Under the pieces are notes generated by a model. That model was not told the DNA's origin and did no database searches. It saw nothing but the letters and a program-made list of their open reading frames with translations. Below are positions 46,341 through 56,837 of a DNA stretch of 64,000 nucleotides, one piece after another; position 1 is the stretch's first letter, and each line of letters starts with the position of its first letter. The DNA is from Silene latifolia. Its lineage: Eukaryota; Streptophyta; Magnoliopsida; Caryophyllales; Caryophyllaceae. The DNA lies in NCBI RefSeq assembly GCF_048544455.1, contig NC_133538.1, forward strand, positions 438,586,311 to 438,650,310, read 5' to 3'. A program made the position numbers and the translations under genes.

Positions 46341-47914
46341 TGATACGTGTCGTTGCGCATACAAATTAATAATTTATAAAACCTATCTTAACCTCAAAAA
46401 TATAAACATAGTAAAGGATAAGTAGGGTCGATCCCATGGAGAGACTGGAAAAACTAATTAACTATATAGTACTATTTTTCACTAACTTACATATATACCA
46501 TTTATTTACATATTTACGGTTATTAATACGATTAGGGGGGGTTTGTTTGTAGTTTTGAACTAAACTAACAAGACTAAATACTAAAACTAAACGCGAAGTT
46601 AAATACTGGTAATTCTTGTTTGTCAACCGGTTATTGTCTATGTCAAATCTCAAGTATATTTATAGATTAACTGTGGAATTAGAGATAACAAGAACTCCCT
46701 ATCTTCTCTTAGATTACAACCGACCGGAACTAAGCCTAGACCGATTCTTAACTAACAGACCGATGTAAGTTTGTCGCACCCTACTAAAGACCGGATTAGA
46801 AGCATTATCGAACCGAGAAGACATCATTAATCCAATTAACCGTTTAGTGTCGTCACTACCTAAAGATTAACCGACCAAATATTACTCCTAACTTAAACTA
46901 ACCCCAATTGCAGAGATTAATCCAAACTAGCTGCTACTCGGATTATGCGACTCGAACTAAGCCATAATCACACAATTAGCATAGTTAACAATCTCAGGCC
47001 ATAATAAGATAACAAATTATAAACTGAAGATTGCAACTTACGATTAAAACGAGTAAAAATTCGGATACAAATAACTGAAAGATTAACAATAAACAACCAA
47101 TGGTTTCCAATACTATAATTAATCAACAAAAATTAGCCATAAATTGAATACAAGAGAGGTAGAGAGAACTTAATTACTGCCCGGAATCCGTCGCACAACC
47201 TTCGGATGTCGCACCTCCAATTGAGATAGAATCCTCCCTTTTACCGCCGTGTACTAAGACTACGCCGGAGAAGACGCTCTCACGATCCAATTAGGTCTCA
47301 AATCGTCACCCTATATCGCTCAATATATCTATAAATTATCTATGGGTATTCGCCTCTGCCGCTTCCCCTATTCTGACGGAAAACATCGGTATTTATACTC
47401 ATCACGATCCGTGTTTAGGATAGATTCGGGATAAATTTTGCAAGGAATAGGATAAATTTTGGATATAATTTGTGGGTGAATTATTGAAAAGATAGAATTT
47501 GGAGATCATCGGGAGAGTTTCACTTTCCATCTTCGAACTTGGTGCGTCTTTTCCCGTAGCTTCTATTCTTATTGTTCTCCTGCTTCTTTATCTTGCTTTT
47601 GTTCATATGGACTTGGAAATTAACCCACGTGCAATGTAAATGAATGGTCTCAACTTATCCATTAGTTACGCAAAGCCCATATAACTTTGGTCCACATCGT
47701 TCATTATCTGTACACTCCGACCCATAATTCCTCTGATTATAACCTGCTAATACCAAAAATGCACTCAATTAGGCCATTTATCATATTGGAATAATATTTT
47801 TGTGATTATAGCTTAGAACTAACAAATGTTTAATAAATACATCGATTAACGTAATAGGCGACCAGAAAAGTATATAAAACAAGGGTGTAAATATGAGTAA
47901 ATATCGTCTTATCA
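46341..47914 (-). repeat. 5' LTR of M (1574 bp)
   Basis: TGATACGTGTCG ... CGTCTTATCA, followed by the GTAAA target duplication at 47915-47919. Confidence 0.93.
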
Positions 47915-47926
47915 GTAAAGGTTCGG

Positions 47927-47938
47927 TTTGGGGAGATT
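47927..47938 (+). other. polypurine tract of N2
   Basis: TTTGGGGAGATT directly before the N2 LTR, identical to that of N. Confidence 0.85.
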
Positions 47939-48222
47939 TGATACTTGCAATTTATATAGTCTTTTTAGCCTCTTATTGCACGCATTTTCATGTCGTTTCT
48001 ATAGTTTTGTATTGCAAAATACCCCGAATAGGCTACTTTAATTTGTTTCGTCTCATTTGCAGGAACGGACCTCAAAGTGGTGAAATTGTGCCTTATTCAG
48101 TCCCCCTAGCATGCATTTATGGAGATGGAGGATTTAGAGCGGAAGTGCTGTGTCTCGGGAAGCGTGAAGGAAGTCCTTGGAAGCTGACCAAACGTGTTCA
48201 AGTTGTTTTCAGTGGCTAACCA

Positions 48223-48406
48223 TTCGATCGAGAGCTCTTTTGGTCGATCGAATAGTCTTGACGGTTGTTAGAGTTCGATCGAGTCCCTACTGAGCTCGAT
48301 CGAAGGGTGCTAACCTGGAGGCTCTCGATCGAAGGTTGTTTTTGTTCGATCGACGGGGTTTACTGAAGAATTACTCGATCGAGAGGTTTCAAATGCCTCG
48401 ATCGAG
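48223..48406. repeat. palindrome array 5: eight sites in U3 of N2
   Basis: Sites start at 48223, 48243, 48274, 48295, 48324, 48345, 48374 and 48397 (steps 20, 31, 21, 29, 21, 29, 23). The array starts 284 bp from the LTR start, the same place as in N. The spacers bear almost no resemblance to those of N although the flanking LTR sequence does. Confidence 0.93.
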
Positions 48407-48473
48407 TACTTTGCTGATTTACACGGGATTTTATTCCATGATTAGTTTATACTTTTGTTAATAAACGCTTCCC

Positions 48474-48480
48474 TATATAA
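48474..48480 (+). promoter_or_regulatory. TATA box of the N2 LTR
   Basis: TATATAA, 68 bp downstream of the last palindrome; the best core-promoter candidate in this LTR and in the expected U3/R position. Confidence 0.6.
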
Positions 48481-49392
48481 GGTGAAGGCGTCATTAGGTT
48501 AAAACATCTCATCTTTTATATACTTTACACTCTTAATCAGTCCCTAGTTTTCTTTAAGCAGACACTTTGTTTTCCTTCCTCTTTGCTACGTGTTCTTATT
48601 GCCGGATTCTTATCTTTGTAATCCTTCTTACTCTTTACTCTTAATTTAATTCTTCTTGTTTTCTCTTCATTGTTATACTTCTTAATTTTGGGGTAATCAT
48701 TGTTATTAATTTATGCAATATTGTTCTTTTAATCTTTCTATTATGTCTCGTGTCAGTTTATTCATCGTTCTTATTGTTAGTATCATTACTAGCATGAGTA
48801 GCTAATTCTCTCCATGTTAGGATTAGGGGAACCATGGTAGTGAGTTGACAATGTTGTGAATAGGTTAGATGATTAAATTGTGAGAAATGTTTCATTAACA
48901 ATATAACTGTAATCGTTTAGTCGAGTGCACGCTTCTAAACTCGTTAAATTGGTTAAATTTAATCCTAGATCGGAAGATTGGAATGAACAGACCTGTTATG
49001 AACAGTAGACTACCCTAATGAGGACGGAAGTTAAGTTAGTTGTATTCTAGGGCGGATAGCGGACCGGAAGGACCTTTCCCTTACCCTTCTCACATCAGAT
49101 CATCTGAAATGTTTATAACTGAGTTGATTAACTGCCATGGTGAACCGACTTCCTGACACATTTCTCTTTAATTGATCACATCTCTTTATTTCGCTTTATT
49201 CTTATTGCTTTATTCTCTTGCCTTAATCCCTCTTAGTTTAGAAATCAATTTAAAACCCCCATTTGTTACCAGACAGACTTAGATAGCAAATAGATATAAT
49301 AGCCTCCCTGTGGAGATCGACCCTACTTCCACTAGCTTTTGTTAGTTGTTTTAGGTAATTATTTTTGGTACTAAACGACAGGTATCAAATTT

Positions 49393-49410
49393 TGGCGCCG
49401 TTGCCGGGGA
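49393..49410 (+). other. primer binding site of N2 (tRNA-Asp type)
   Basis: TGGCGCCGTTGCCGGGGA, five bases after the LTR. Confidence 0.9.
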
Positions 49411-49510
49411 GGCAATTAGCCTATTTATCTGTTCTATTTTCGTTTGTCTTCGTCTCAGGGAATTTTTAATTCCTTGAGACAGTTCTTATTTATTTTCTCT
49501 AGTGTTGTTT

Positions 49511-49711
49511 ATGCCCAGGTCTAACAGGTCAGAATTAGTGCCAGCTGATCCTGAACCGGAGCGGACCTTTCACTATAGACAAAGATTGCTGAGAAAGAAT
49601 AAAAAGGAAGTCTTGAGTACTTTTGAACCCGAGTCTTGTATGCGGACCGTTCTGCTGCATGTCGAATCGGGAACTGTACTATCCCGAGAGTCTGGCCAGA
49701 TTCTACTATGA
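49511..49711 (+). pseudogene. gag: Athila N2 gag start (truncated)
   Basis: ATG at 49511 opens a frame starting MPRSNRSELVPADPEPE, homologous to the gag start of N at 40258. Similarity is clear for about 38 codons, to LSTFEPES; the frame ends at 49711 as the sequence passes into other DNA leading to LTR X. Confidence 0.7.
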
Positions 49712-49739
49712 CTGAGTCTTTGTGATTAACATTGTCGTC

Positions 49740-50660
49740 CTACCAGGGGAATTATATATAATGAGTAGTAAAGGTCTTGCTTGGTTATAGATATCGTCAT
49801 TGTTTGGATGTGAGAGTCTTGGTCCTATCGGATACTAGGGGTGAGCTGCAAGCCCTCTAGTTGCGATATGATCATCGGGACTGATGTTACCATCCGTTTT
49901 TATGGTGAGATTCAAGCCATAAGTATGAATGTGACATTAGTAGCCACGTCCCGTGCAATGTTTGTTAAGAGGTTTTCAAAGTAATGGCTACGTTTTCCTT
50001 CCGAGTATTTTGTATTGATTGATCCCTTATTTACCTATTTCATATTATTCGAATTCTAATCTCATATCTATGCCATATATCCTTGAAATGCATGCCTTTG
50101 TCTAAATGACTGTATTCATGTCTTTCATATTATCTAATTATCCTACATGAATAGTCGAGTCTTGTTTATGCTAATATTGATCTATCATGTTTCTCGTACT
50201 ATGTTAACATGATTGATCCATGTCTATTATAATTCAAGTTATTCACACCTTGTTTTAAATGCTTGATTAATTGGGTTCTTTATTATGTCCATTTTGACAC
50301 TTTGTGGCTGGGAGAACCTTGAGTTACTCCCCACTGACCGTGGCTTTTATATTTAAATGAATGACGGGTTTGTGAAGATGCATTTATGAGGTTAGACGTG
50401 TGAGCTAGCGACCACCTCGGACTAGTAGTTGGTTTATTAGGATTGCTTAGACTCACCTTTTATCGTTTTGTCATTCGAGGGATATATTTTCCCTCAACTT
50501 TGACTATCACGTTTGTATAAGCTTAATTTTATTTTTGCATTGGTTATTTAATTTTTTGATTTTATTGAACCCGCGCTTTAAACTTTAAAAAGTTTCAAAT
50601 ATTTCCTAAAATTCCGCATTTTTTACTGTATTGTCTTAGCTTTTTTTGCGGGGGTTCACA
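49740..50660 (+). repeat. second LTR X copy (3' part)
   Basis: Homologous to the split X LTR in blocks: GAGTCTTGGTCCTATCGGATA at 49808, the GAGTTACTCCCCACTGA block at 50318, and 50435-50660 against 30735-30963. It ends GGGGTTCACA. The left boundary is uncertain; it lacks most of the 5' part seen at 19145-21240 and the 51-bp array. Confidence 0.7.
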
Positions 50661-50662
50661 GT

Positions 50663-50674
50663 TGGTATCAGAGC
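50663..50674 (+). other. primer binding site of X (tRNA-Met type)
   Basis: TGGTATCAGAGC two bases after the LTR end, which defines the LTR boundary and plus orientation for X. Confidence 0.88.
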
Positions 50675-52161
50675 TTATGTTGCTCCCGACGCACACATGT
50701 GAACCCCAAATTTAAATTGGAACTTGACCTTGAATAATTAATGAGAGATGGGTAGAATTAAGGACCTAAGTTGGTAGTCTCTTTGTGTATGCTTCGTGGT
50801 GGGTTCTAACATGTTTGTTGATTGTCAATTACTGATTTTTTGTGCCCTTGGAGCAATAACCGTGAGCTTATCTGTGTGGCAATAAAGACTTGGTTCCTAT
50901 TGCCGGGAATTGAAGATTTGTTCAACCTTTGAAGAATGCTTCTACTTCCTATAAAGATATCCCTCGTTCTTGTGTACCTTACCTTGTTCTTTTACTTCTT
51001 GATGCTTATTACTTCTTCTAAACTCTTTACTTTTACCTTGGAAGCTACTCTTGTACCCTCCCAACTTGTCCTTTGTTCCTTGCTAATCCTCCCTTGACGC
51101 CTTTTAGATAGTTGTCTTTCTTTTGTGGGATGTTAATCTTGGTTGGATAATTTGGCTTTGTGGAGTTTGTTTGTGGTTGACCCATAACTCTGGTTTTGAG
51201 AGGTCGTGATGTTAGAAGGACCTAGGTAGTATGGTGAGACATAATTGGTGATTCTTATACCTAGTTTCTTGACATAAAGTGAGTATAATTGATTAGTGGA
51301 ATTCTGTGTGTAGGTGTGAGTTACCTATGTTACTAAGGTTATGAAACTTGGCTTTGTTGTTTATGTTTATGATGTTTATGTTTATGATCTGAAAGATTTG
51401 GTAAGTTAGAGCATTGTTACTTTAGGAGTGAACATGTGGCGAAGTTTATGATGTGAGTTTGGAAAGAGATACTTTTAGGATGTTGATAACCATACATAGA
51501 TTAGTGCTATCTTTTGACGTGGTTGGATATGAGTATAACTTTTTTAGTAGCTTTGATCTTGTTTTGTGGAGGTCGTTGTGGATGTTTAATGATTTGGGAG
51601 TTGTGAAATCACGATTGTGGTGGAGTGCTTTGTTTTATGGAATAGCTTAAGAGTAATGTGACATAAGTTGCCTTGAGGAAATCCTTGGATGTAGCGTGTT
51701 TATAAGATTGGTTTTCTAGGGATGTTTGAGGAACCGTTTAGGATGATATTGTTTGTGATTTGAGTATCTGGCGTTTCCTTGTTGCCTAATTTCCCTTCTT
51801 CTTTGTTCACAAGCGTTACCGTTCATTCCTCTCCTCCTCACTTCGTCGTGCTCTTCCTTTAAGTTTGATGCTGGAAACTTATAAAAGCTTTATCTTTGAC
51901 ATCCTTGTTGACCTGACTTCGACTCGTACCCCTAGGAAGTTCATCAAAGTTCTTTTGTTGGTTAAGTTTGGAATCTCTTAGCGTACTTTGTATTTATGAT
52001 GTCTAAGTTACTTTTAATTTCATACAATTTCTAAACATTTTAAGCTAACATTTTTGGTTCATTGTTAAAAATTTATGTTTTTACAAAACTTTACCTATTT
52101 TAAAGGTTTGAAAATGAAAATTTGATTTAGTTCCCTATTTGTTCTTTGAGTATAGACGTCT
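50675..52161 (+). other. leader/internal start of X, non-coding
   Basis: 1.5 kb downstream of the PBS without a recognisable gag. The short ORF at 51453-51650 has no known motif. The sequence is then replaced by the LTR of P, which probably interrupted or truncated X. Confidence 0.55.
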
Positions 52162-53736
52162 TGATGGTGAGACCGAGTCGTTGTTCACTCCATCAAACAC
52201 ATTTATATTCTCAACAAACAACTAGTTAGTGGTTAAGTCGAGGTCGATCTATGGGACGGTGTGCTTTGGGTTCTAAGTCTATCTATCTCAATTTATACTA
52301 GTGTCACAATTGATTTGGGTTTGTAGTTGGTGAGTCTAAACTAGTGCAAGCAATAAAGTAAAACAAGCAATAAAAGGAAGGATGTAAACAAATGATTAAA
52401 AGTGCTAGGATATCATGGGTTCATAGGGGACTCATGGGAGTTGATCATATGAACATATTCTCAAGTTATAAGCAAGCAATTATTGTTGTGATAGGATCGA
52501 GTTAGTGTATATCTTACAATCCCTAAGAAGATTTAGGTCCCGGAGCCGAATCGATTGGATTGTACAACACCTACAAGTCGACTTAGTCTCCTCCTATTCA
52601 ACTTTATGCATGTTTTATTGAGGCTCGAGTTGGTTTATGTCTTACAAGCCTCATTAAAGAGATAGGTGATGGGTTAAAATGCAAGGATTCATAGGCTCGC
52701 ATTTCATCAAACATAACATGTGCATAAGTTAAAATCACAACAAGCAAGCAATTTAATTATGAAAACATATTAGATTAAGCATGAATCATTCCCCATCTTT
52801 GTTTCCTCTGATTGCCCATTAATCCTAGCTGAAAGACTACTCACTTATTATCAAGTTCAACATGTTAATAAGGTTGTCAATCATATTAACAAAGCAAAAC
52901 ATGATGAATAAATTAAAGTGATTAACAATAATTAAACAAGAGTAAAAGAGAATTATACCTATGAAGATGATTCCAAATAATAAAGTAAAGAATTCAAGAA
53001 GAGAACTTGATCGATGGAGAGTTGTCAATTCTCCAATAATAACCCCACAATCTTCAATTACCCCATAATAACAATACTTGAACAATGATTAAGGAAAGAT
53101 TAAAGTGTAATGGTTGAGATTAAACTATCCTAATCTACTCCTAGTCTAATGGTTGTCTAATTGGCTTCTCCCCTTTTGATTATTACAAATGGGGTATATA
53201 TAGTAGTACATCATTAGGTTAAGTAAGGATAGATTAGTAAATAACAATGCTAGGTTTTAAAATAAGGAAATGCAAGTCTTGCAAGGAGATGAGCATATCA
53301 CGCTAGTGCTACCACGAGACGCTTGAACCAGGAGGGGAGACGCTCGGATCGTGGGGGAAGGATCCGAGCGTTTTCAGCATGGGACGCTCGAATCATAAGG
53401 GGAGGATCCGCTCGTTTTGTGCCTAAGCCACTCGGATTGTTGCACAGTGTGATCCTTGCTCCACGGCCTTTAGTCTTTGCATACTCCTTATTCATGATTT
53501 GTCGTCGTTCTTGCCTCTTCTTCATACTAGTCCATCTAAGGTCGTTATCAACCTTCCAAATGTGCACGGGAGACGGAAATTCCGCCTCATTGTCCTCTTT
53601 CCTACAAGTCATACAAAATGCACTAGGAAAGCAAAGTAGAAAGGATTTGACGGACATAATGGCCATGAAATGTTATAATAGTATGCAAAATAGGTTCAAT
53701 TAGGGGACTAAATGTACGCAAATAAAACTTACATCA
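52162..53736 (-). repeat. 3' LTR of P (1575 bp)
   Basis: TGATGGTGAGACC ... TTACATCA, with GTCGAGGTCGATC near the inner side as in other Athila LTRs (GGTCGATCTC in N). U3 is at the right and holds a different motif array at 53318-53438. Confidence 0.75.
53318..53438. repeat. motif array in U3 of P (ACGCTCGGATCC-like sites)
   Basis: Six related sites, in mixed orientation, start near 53318, 53339, 53360, 53383, 53404 and 53428, i.e. every 21-24 bp. Examples are ACGCTCGGATC and its complement GGATCCGAGCGT. It lies about 298-418 bp from the U3 end, the same place as the CTCGATCGAG arrays of N and N2. Confidence 0.75.
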
Positions 53737-53750
53737 AACATCCCCAAACC
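53737..53750 (-). other. polypurine tract of P
   Basis: Minus-strand GGTTTGGGGATGTT, next to the LTR. Confidence 0.75.
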
Positions 53751-55726
53751 AAACCTTTACTCATCCCGAGTAAAGAGGTGACTAGAACTAGACCTTTATT
53801 TAGACTAACCTACTAATATAACCGATGTGAGACAATTAGCGGGTCTCACTCCACCCCTTCAACTCACAACAAGACATCCATGAGGTAAGGTGCCTTCTTA
53901 CAAGGCAAGGTGGGGCTTGCCAAAATGGTGATACATCCAAGCATTAAAGCACATAAAACAAGTAATGGATGCATCTACAAAAATGAATAGCCAACTTCCT
54001 CATCTAAGTGGTGGAAATTATTTATAAGGGAAATATAAGGGTACACACTCCATTATATATACAATTTATTCAAGTTACTAAGCCTAGGAGGATACTAATA
54101 AATCACCTCCAAGTTGTGTCAAGCTAGGATACCTTTGTCCTCAATTGTTAAATGCTTTCGTCAAGAGTAGACTCCCTATGGTGTTAGAAACACTGGAGGA
54201 TCGCAGAATTCCCCTTCTTGCCTAGACAAGAAGAAGGGTCGTCCCCTCTCTACCATGCACAAATGTGGATTTGATGGAGAAGGGATCAATATATTTTTGA
54301 GTTTCATGTGGGAGTTTGCTTTTGTTGTTGTTCTTCCCCCCCCCCCCTAAATTTCCTGTGGCATTTGACATTTGAGAACAATTTCTTTTTTCCATCTCTT
54401 TGATGTTTGGCTTTTCAATGCTTGACAATTTCAACTTTTTACATTTTCTTTTTGAACATTTTCAAAGTCACCCCAATTAGTAACGAGGGTGCCTTATATT
54501 TGAAGCTTAGGAGTTCTTATTTTTGGACTCCTTTTTTCTTTGATGTAAATTGCAAACTTTTTCATTTGTTTTCTTTTCTTGAACTCAAATTTGAACGATT
54601 TTTGTGCCCATTCCCTTTTTGATGACAAAGTGTAGAATATGGAAGATGGTTGTATGGTTTTAAGGGTCACCTTGGAATAAACGGTAGCCAAGGAGTTATC
54701 ACACCACAAGGTACTCTTGACTAGGCCTTAATCCATGGGTCAAAGTATACTAGCATGACACATCTTGGGGTGTTTTACAAGTATTCTAACAAGCAAAGTC
54801 TAAAGAAGAAAAAGTATCTACAAGGGCCTATATACACTTGTCAACTTTTCCATGTAGACGTTTTCACAAAAAAAATTCTAAATGCAACTATATGCCATGA
54901 TGCAACTATCATTTATACAACCTAATGCATATGCTTCTACCAACTATTATGGCATGTAATCTAAATGCAACTCCTAATAGTACATAGATACACCAACCGC
55001 AACAACAAAATACACCACATCCTCCTTGACATGTAAGTCCATCCTCCTCATATGAATAATAAAAAGAAATGGAGTGGAAATAAGGATTAGAGCGATCATA
55101 CCAAGCGGTCTTCATTTTCCCTTGACAATGCCTCAAATGTAGTGTTGTATCTATGTGAGAAGAGAACAAAAATATAAGTATATACAATTCTACACTACTA
55201 AATTAAAGAAAATGTTTTTGGTTTTTGAATTTTTCAAATTTTTATGGATTTTGTTTTAATGAAAATAAAGAACATATTTTTGAGTTTTTCAAAATTTTTC
55301 AATTTTTATGCATTTTTGGAATATAAATTCCCATCCCCCACTTTATTTGGACATTGTCCTCAATGTACATGTAGGAGTAGGAATAAAAAAGAAATACATG
55401 TTTTTTATTTATTTTTGAATTTATGGAAATAAGTGCAATGATATGAATGAATGCATGCTCTAATTAAATGCAATCCTATATGACATATATAACAAATGAA
55501 TGCAATCTACACTATACTATATGATGCATGCTAAATGCTTAAGTCACCTATGATCAAACCTCCCCAAACCAATTTAAACACTATTTCTAGTGTAGAAATG
55601 AATAGGTTTGGTCATTAGTGAATATGAATTCTAGTCTATATGCAGCTAACTATATGAATCATGTGAGATATATTACAATGCAAATTACACTATGTGGACT
55701 AAAAAATGTGAACTATACTATATGAA
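53751..55726. other. 3' untranslated region of P
   Basis: About 2 kb with no supported ORF. It contains a C homopolymer near 54338-54347, T-rich tracts around 54385-54600 and 55210-55320, and the inner PPT-like motif CCTCCCCAAACCAATTT near 55560, a second purine run in element orientation. Confidence 0.6.
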
Positions 55727-56595
55727 CTATTCTAAGGTGAATGATATAATACAAATGCAATATAATTGAAAATGCAATACAAATATACATGAGAGAAAGG
55801 AAGGGAAAAAGAATATCTTACAATTAGAGGTGGTGTGGTAGACACCTCTTGCCATCTCACTCTCCATCATCATCATCATCGCGGTATCTATATCCGCTAG
55901 AACCTCCTTGGTCATACCCTCCTCCTTGGCCGTAGAACCCTTCACCTTGGCCGCCAAAATTCCCGTCTTGGCTCCCTTGATTAGGGAACAAAAGGTGCGG
56001 TGAGCCCAAGATGGACGAGGGCCTCTAGGGTCGATATACCCTTGTTGAGACATTTGGAAGTATTGAGGATAAAGGGCCAAATAGTTGTCAAACCTCCCAT
56101 CGTGCACTCCAAGATCAACCCTTTTGGCATAAGCTTCATCAAGTCATTCATGTCCGGAGCATCGGGAACTTGGGAAGCGAAGGGTACATGTTGAGTGGGG
56201 TAGGGTGGATTGGGTACATATGTTGGTGGTGCATTATCTTGTACCGACATCCCACGAGATTGACGAGGTTGATGAGGTGCTTCCTCTCGTTGTGGCGGGT
56301 TGGGGTGAATCTCAATATCAAGGAGGTAGCTCGGTGTAAGTGAGTACCGACTAAACCGAGGCTCGGTAGGTGGTACATTCCACCCCATGAGGACAATAGA
56401 AGAGCACCCCTTTGTAAACCACTCCACACTCCCGGTTTGAGTGTAGGTGCACCACCGGTGGTGGTTAAAGACATCATCTTCGTCAATCAAAGTGCTCCCT
56501 TCGAGCTTCATATAGGCGCCATGAAGGTTAAACCCGGGGCAAAGGTCATTGACCAACATTGTGACTAGGCCTCCTATCACAAAGGTCTTAATCAC
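55727..56595 (-). pseudogene. Athila env-like ORF remnant of P
   Basis: Two overlapping frames. 56595-55981 has FVIGGLVTMLVNDL, GCSSIVLMGWNVPP and RYSLTPSYLLD, then a Pro/Gln-rich part. 56107-55727 continues it after a frameshift with FDNYLALYPQYFQMSQQG. Position next to the 3' untranslated region and similarity in layout to the N env-like ORF support the call. The N-terminal half is missing. Confidence 0.65.
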
Positions 56596-56837
56596 AATGT
56601 TTACAAAAACATATTAACATGGTAAGCTTCCAATTAAACCCAAAGAAACAGTCACTTAAATAGCAAAAACATACAATTAAACATGGGCACATTAGTCAAC
56701 TACTTGGTCACATTATAAGCCTTTGCCTATCCTATTGGTCATATCAGGCGCGGGAGAGTGACGTAAATGGTATGTCATATCAGACGCGGGACAACGACCT
56801 ACATAGTACTCTCCTCGACCCAACTTCAGTCCCTTTC
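56596..56837. other. spacer between P and the FAR1-like pseudogene
   Basis: 242 bp. It contains two copies of CATATCAGRCGCGGGA (about 56744 and 56777). This is either 3' flank of the FAR1-like sequence or the junction left by P truncation. Confidence 0.4.

Larger units (their letters stand above)
31022..47914 (-). mobile_element. non-coding Athila derivative M (LARD-like), hosting element N
   Basis: LTRs of 1.57 kb (TGATACG ... CTTATCA), exact TSD GTAAA, a tRNA-Asp PBS at 46318-46335 and a PPT at 43197-43208. The internal region is only about 3.1 kb and contains no gag, pol or env-like ORF. It would need proteins from relatives to move. Its left LTR was later split by N. Confidence 0.88.
47939..49387 (+). 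repeat. LTR of Athila fragment N2 (1449 bp)
   Basis: TGATACTTGC ... AGGTATCA in plus orientation; homologous but clearly diverged from the N LTRs in reverse complement. It contains palindrome array 5 in U3 and a TATA box. Confidence 0.88.
30964..49711 (+). mobile_element. Athila-type fragment N2, split by element M
   Basis: Plus-strand Athila pieces: a 3' internal tail (30964-31021 and 47915-47938), an LTR (47939-49387), then PBS, leader and the start of gag (to about 49711). The tail is homologous to the matching part of N (32790-32880 on the minus strand). Removing M restores ACGAGTAAAGGTTCGG across the junction. A single LTR with internal sequence on both sides means this is either a recombined tandem or two truncated copies sharing one LTR. 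Confidence 0.75.
52162..56595 (-). mobile_element. truncated Athila-type element P (3' LTR plus env-like remnant)
   Basis: An LTR with TGATG/CATCA ends, a PPT of the Athila type (rich in GGTTTGGGGATG on the minus strand), a long 3' untranslated region and an env-like remnant. No gag, pol, PBS or second LTR is found; similarity ends near 56595. Confidence 0.75.

Noticed and set aside
54222..55187. Short ORFs of 60-92 codons in the 3' region of P
   Set aside because: Low-complexity or T-rich translations with no recognisable domain, in a region that is untranslated in related elements.
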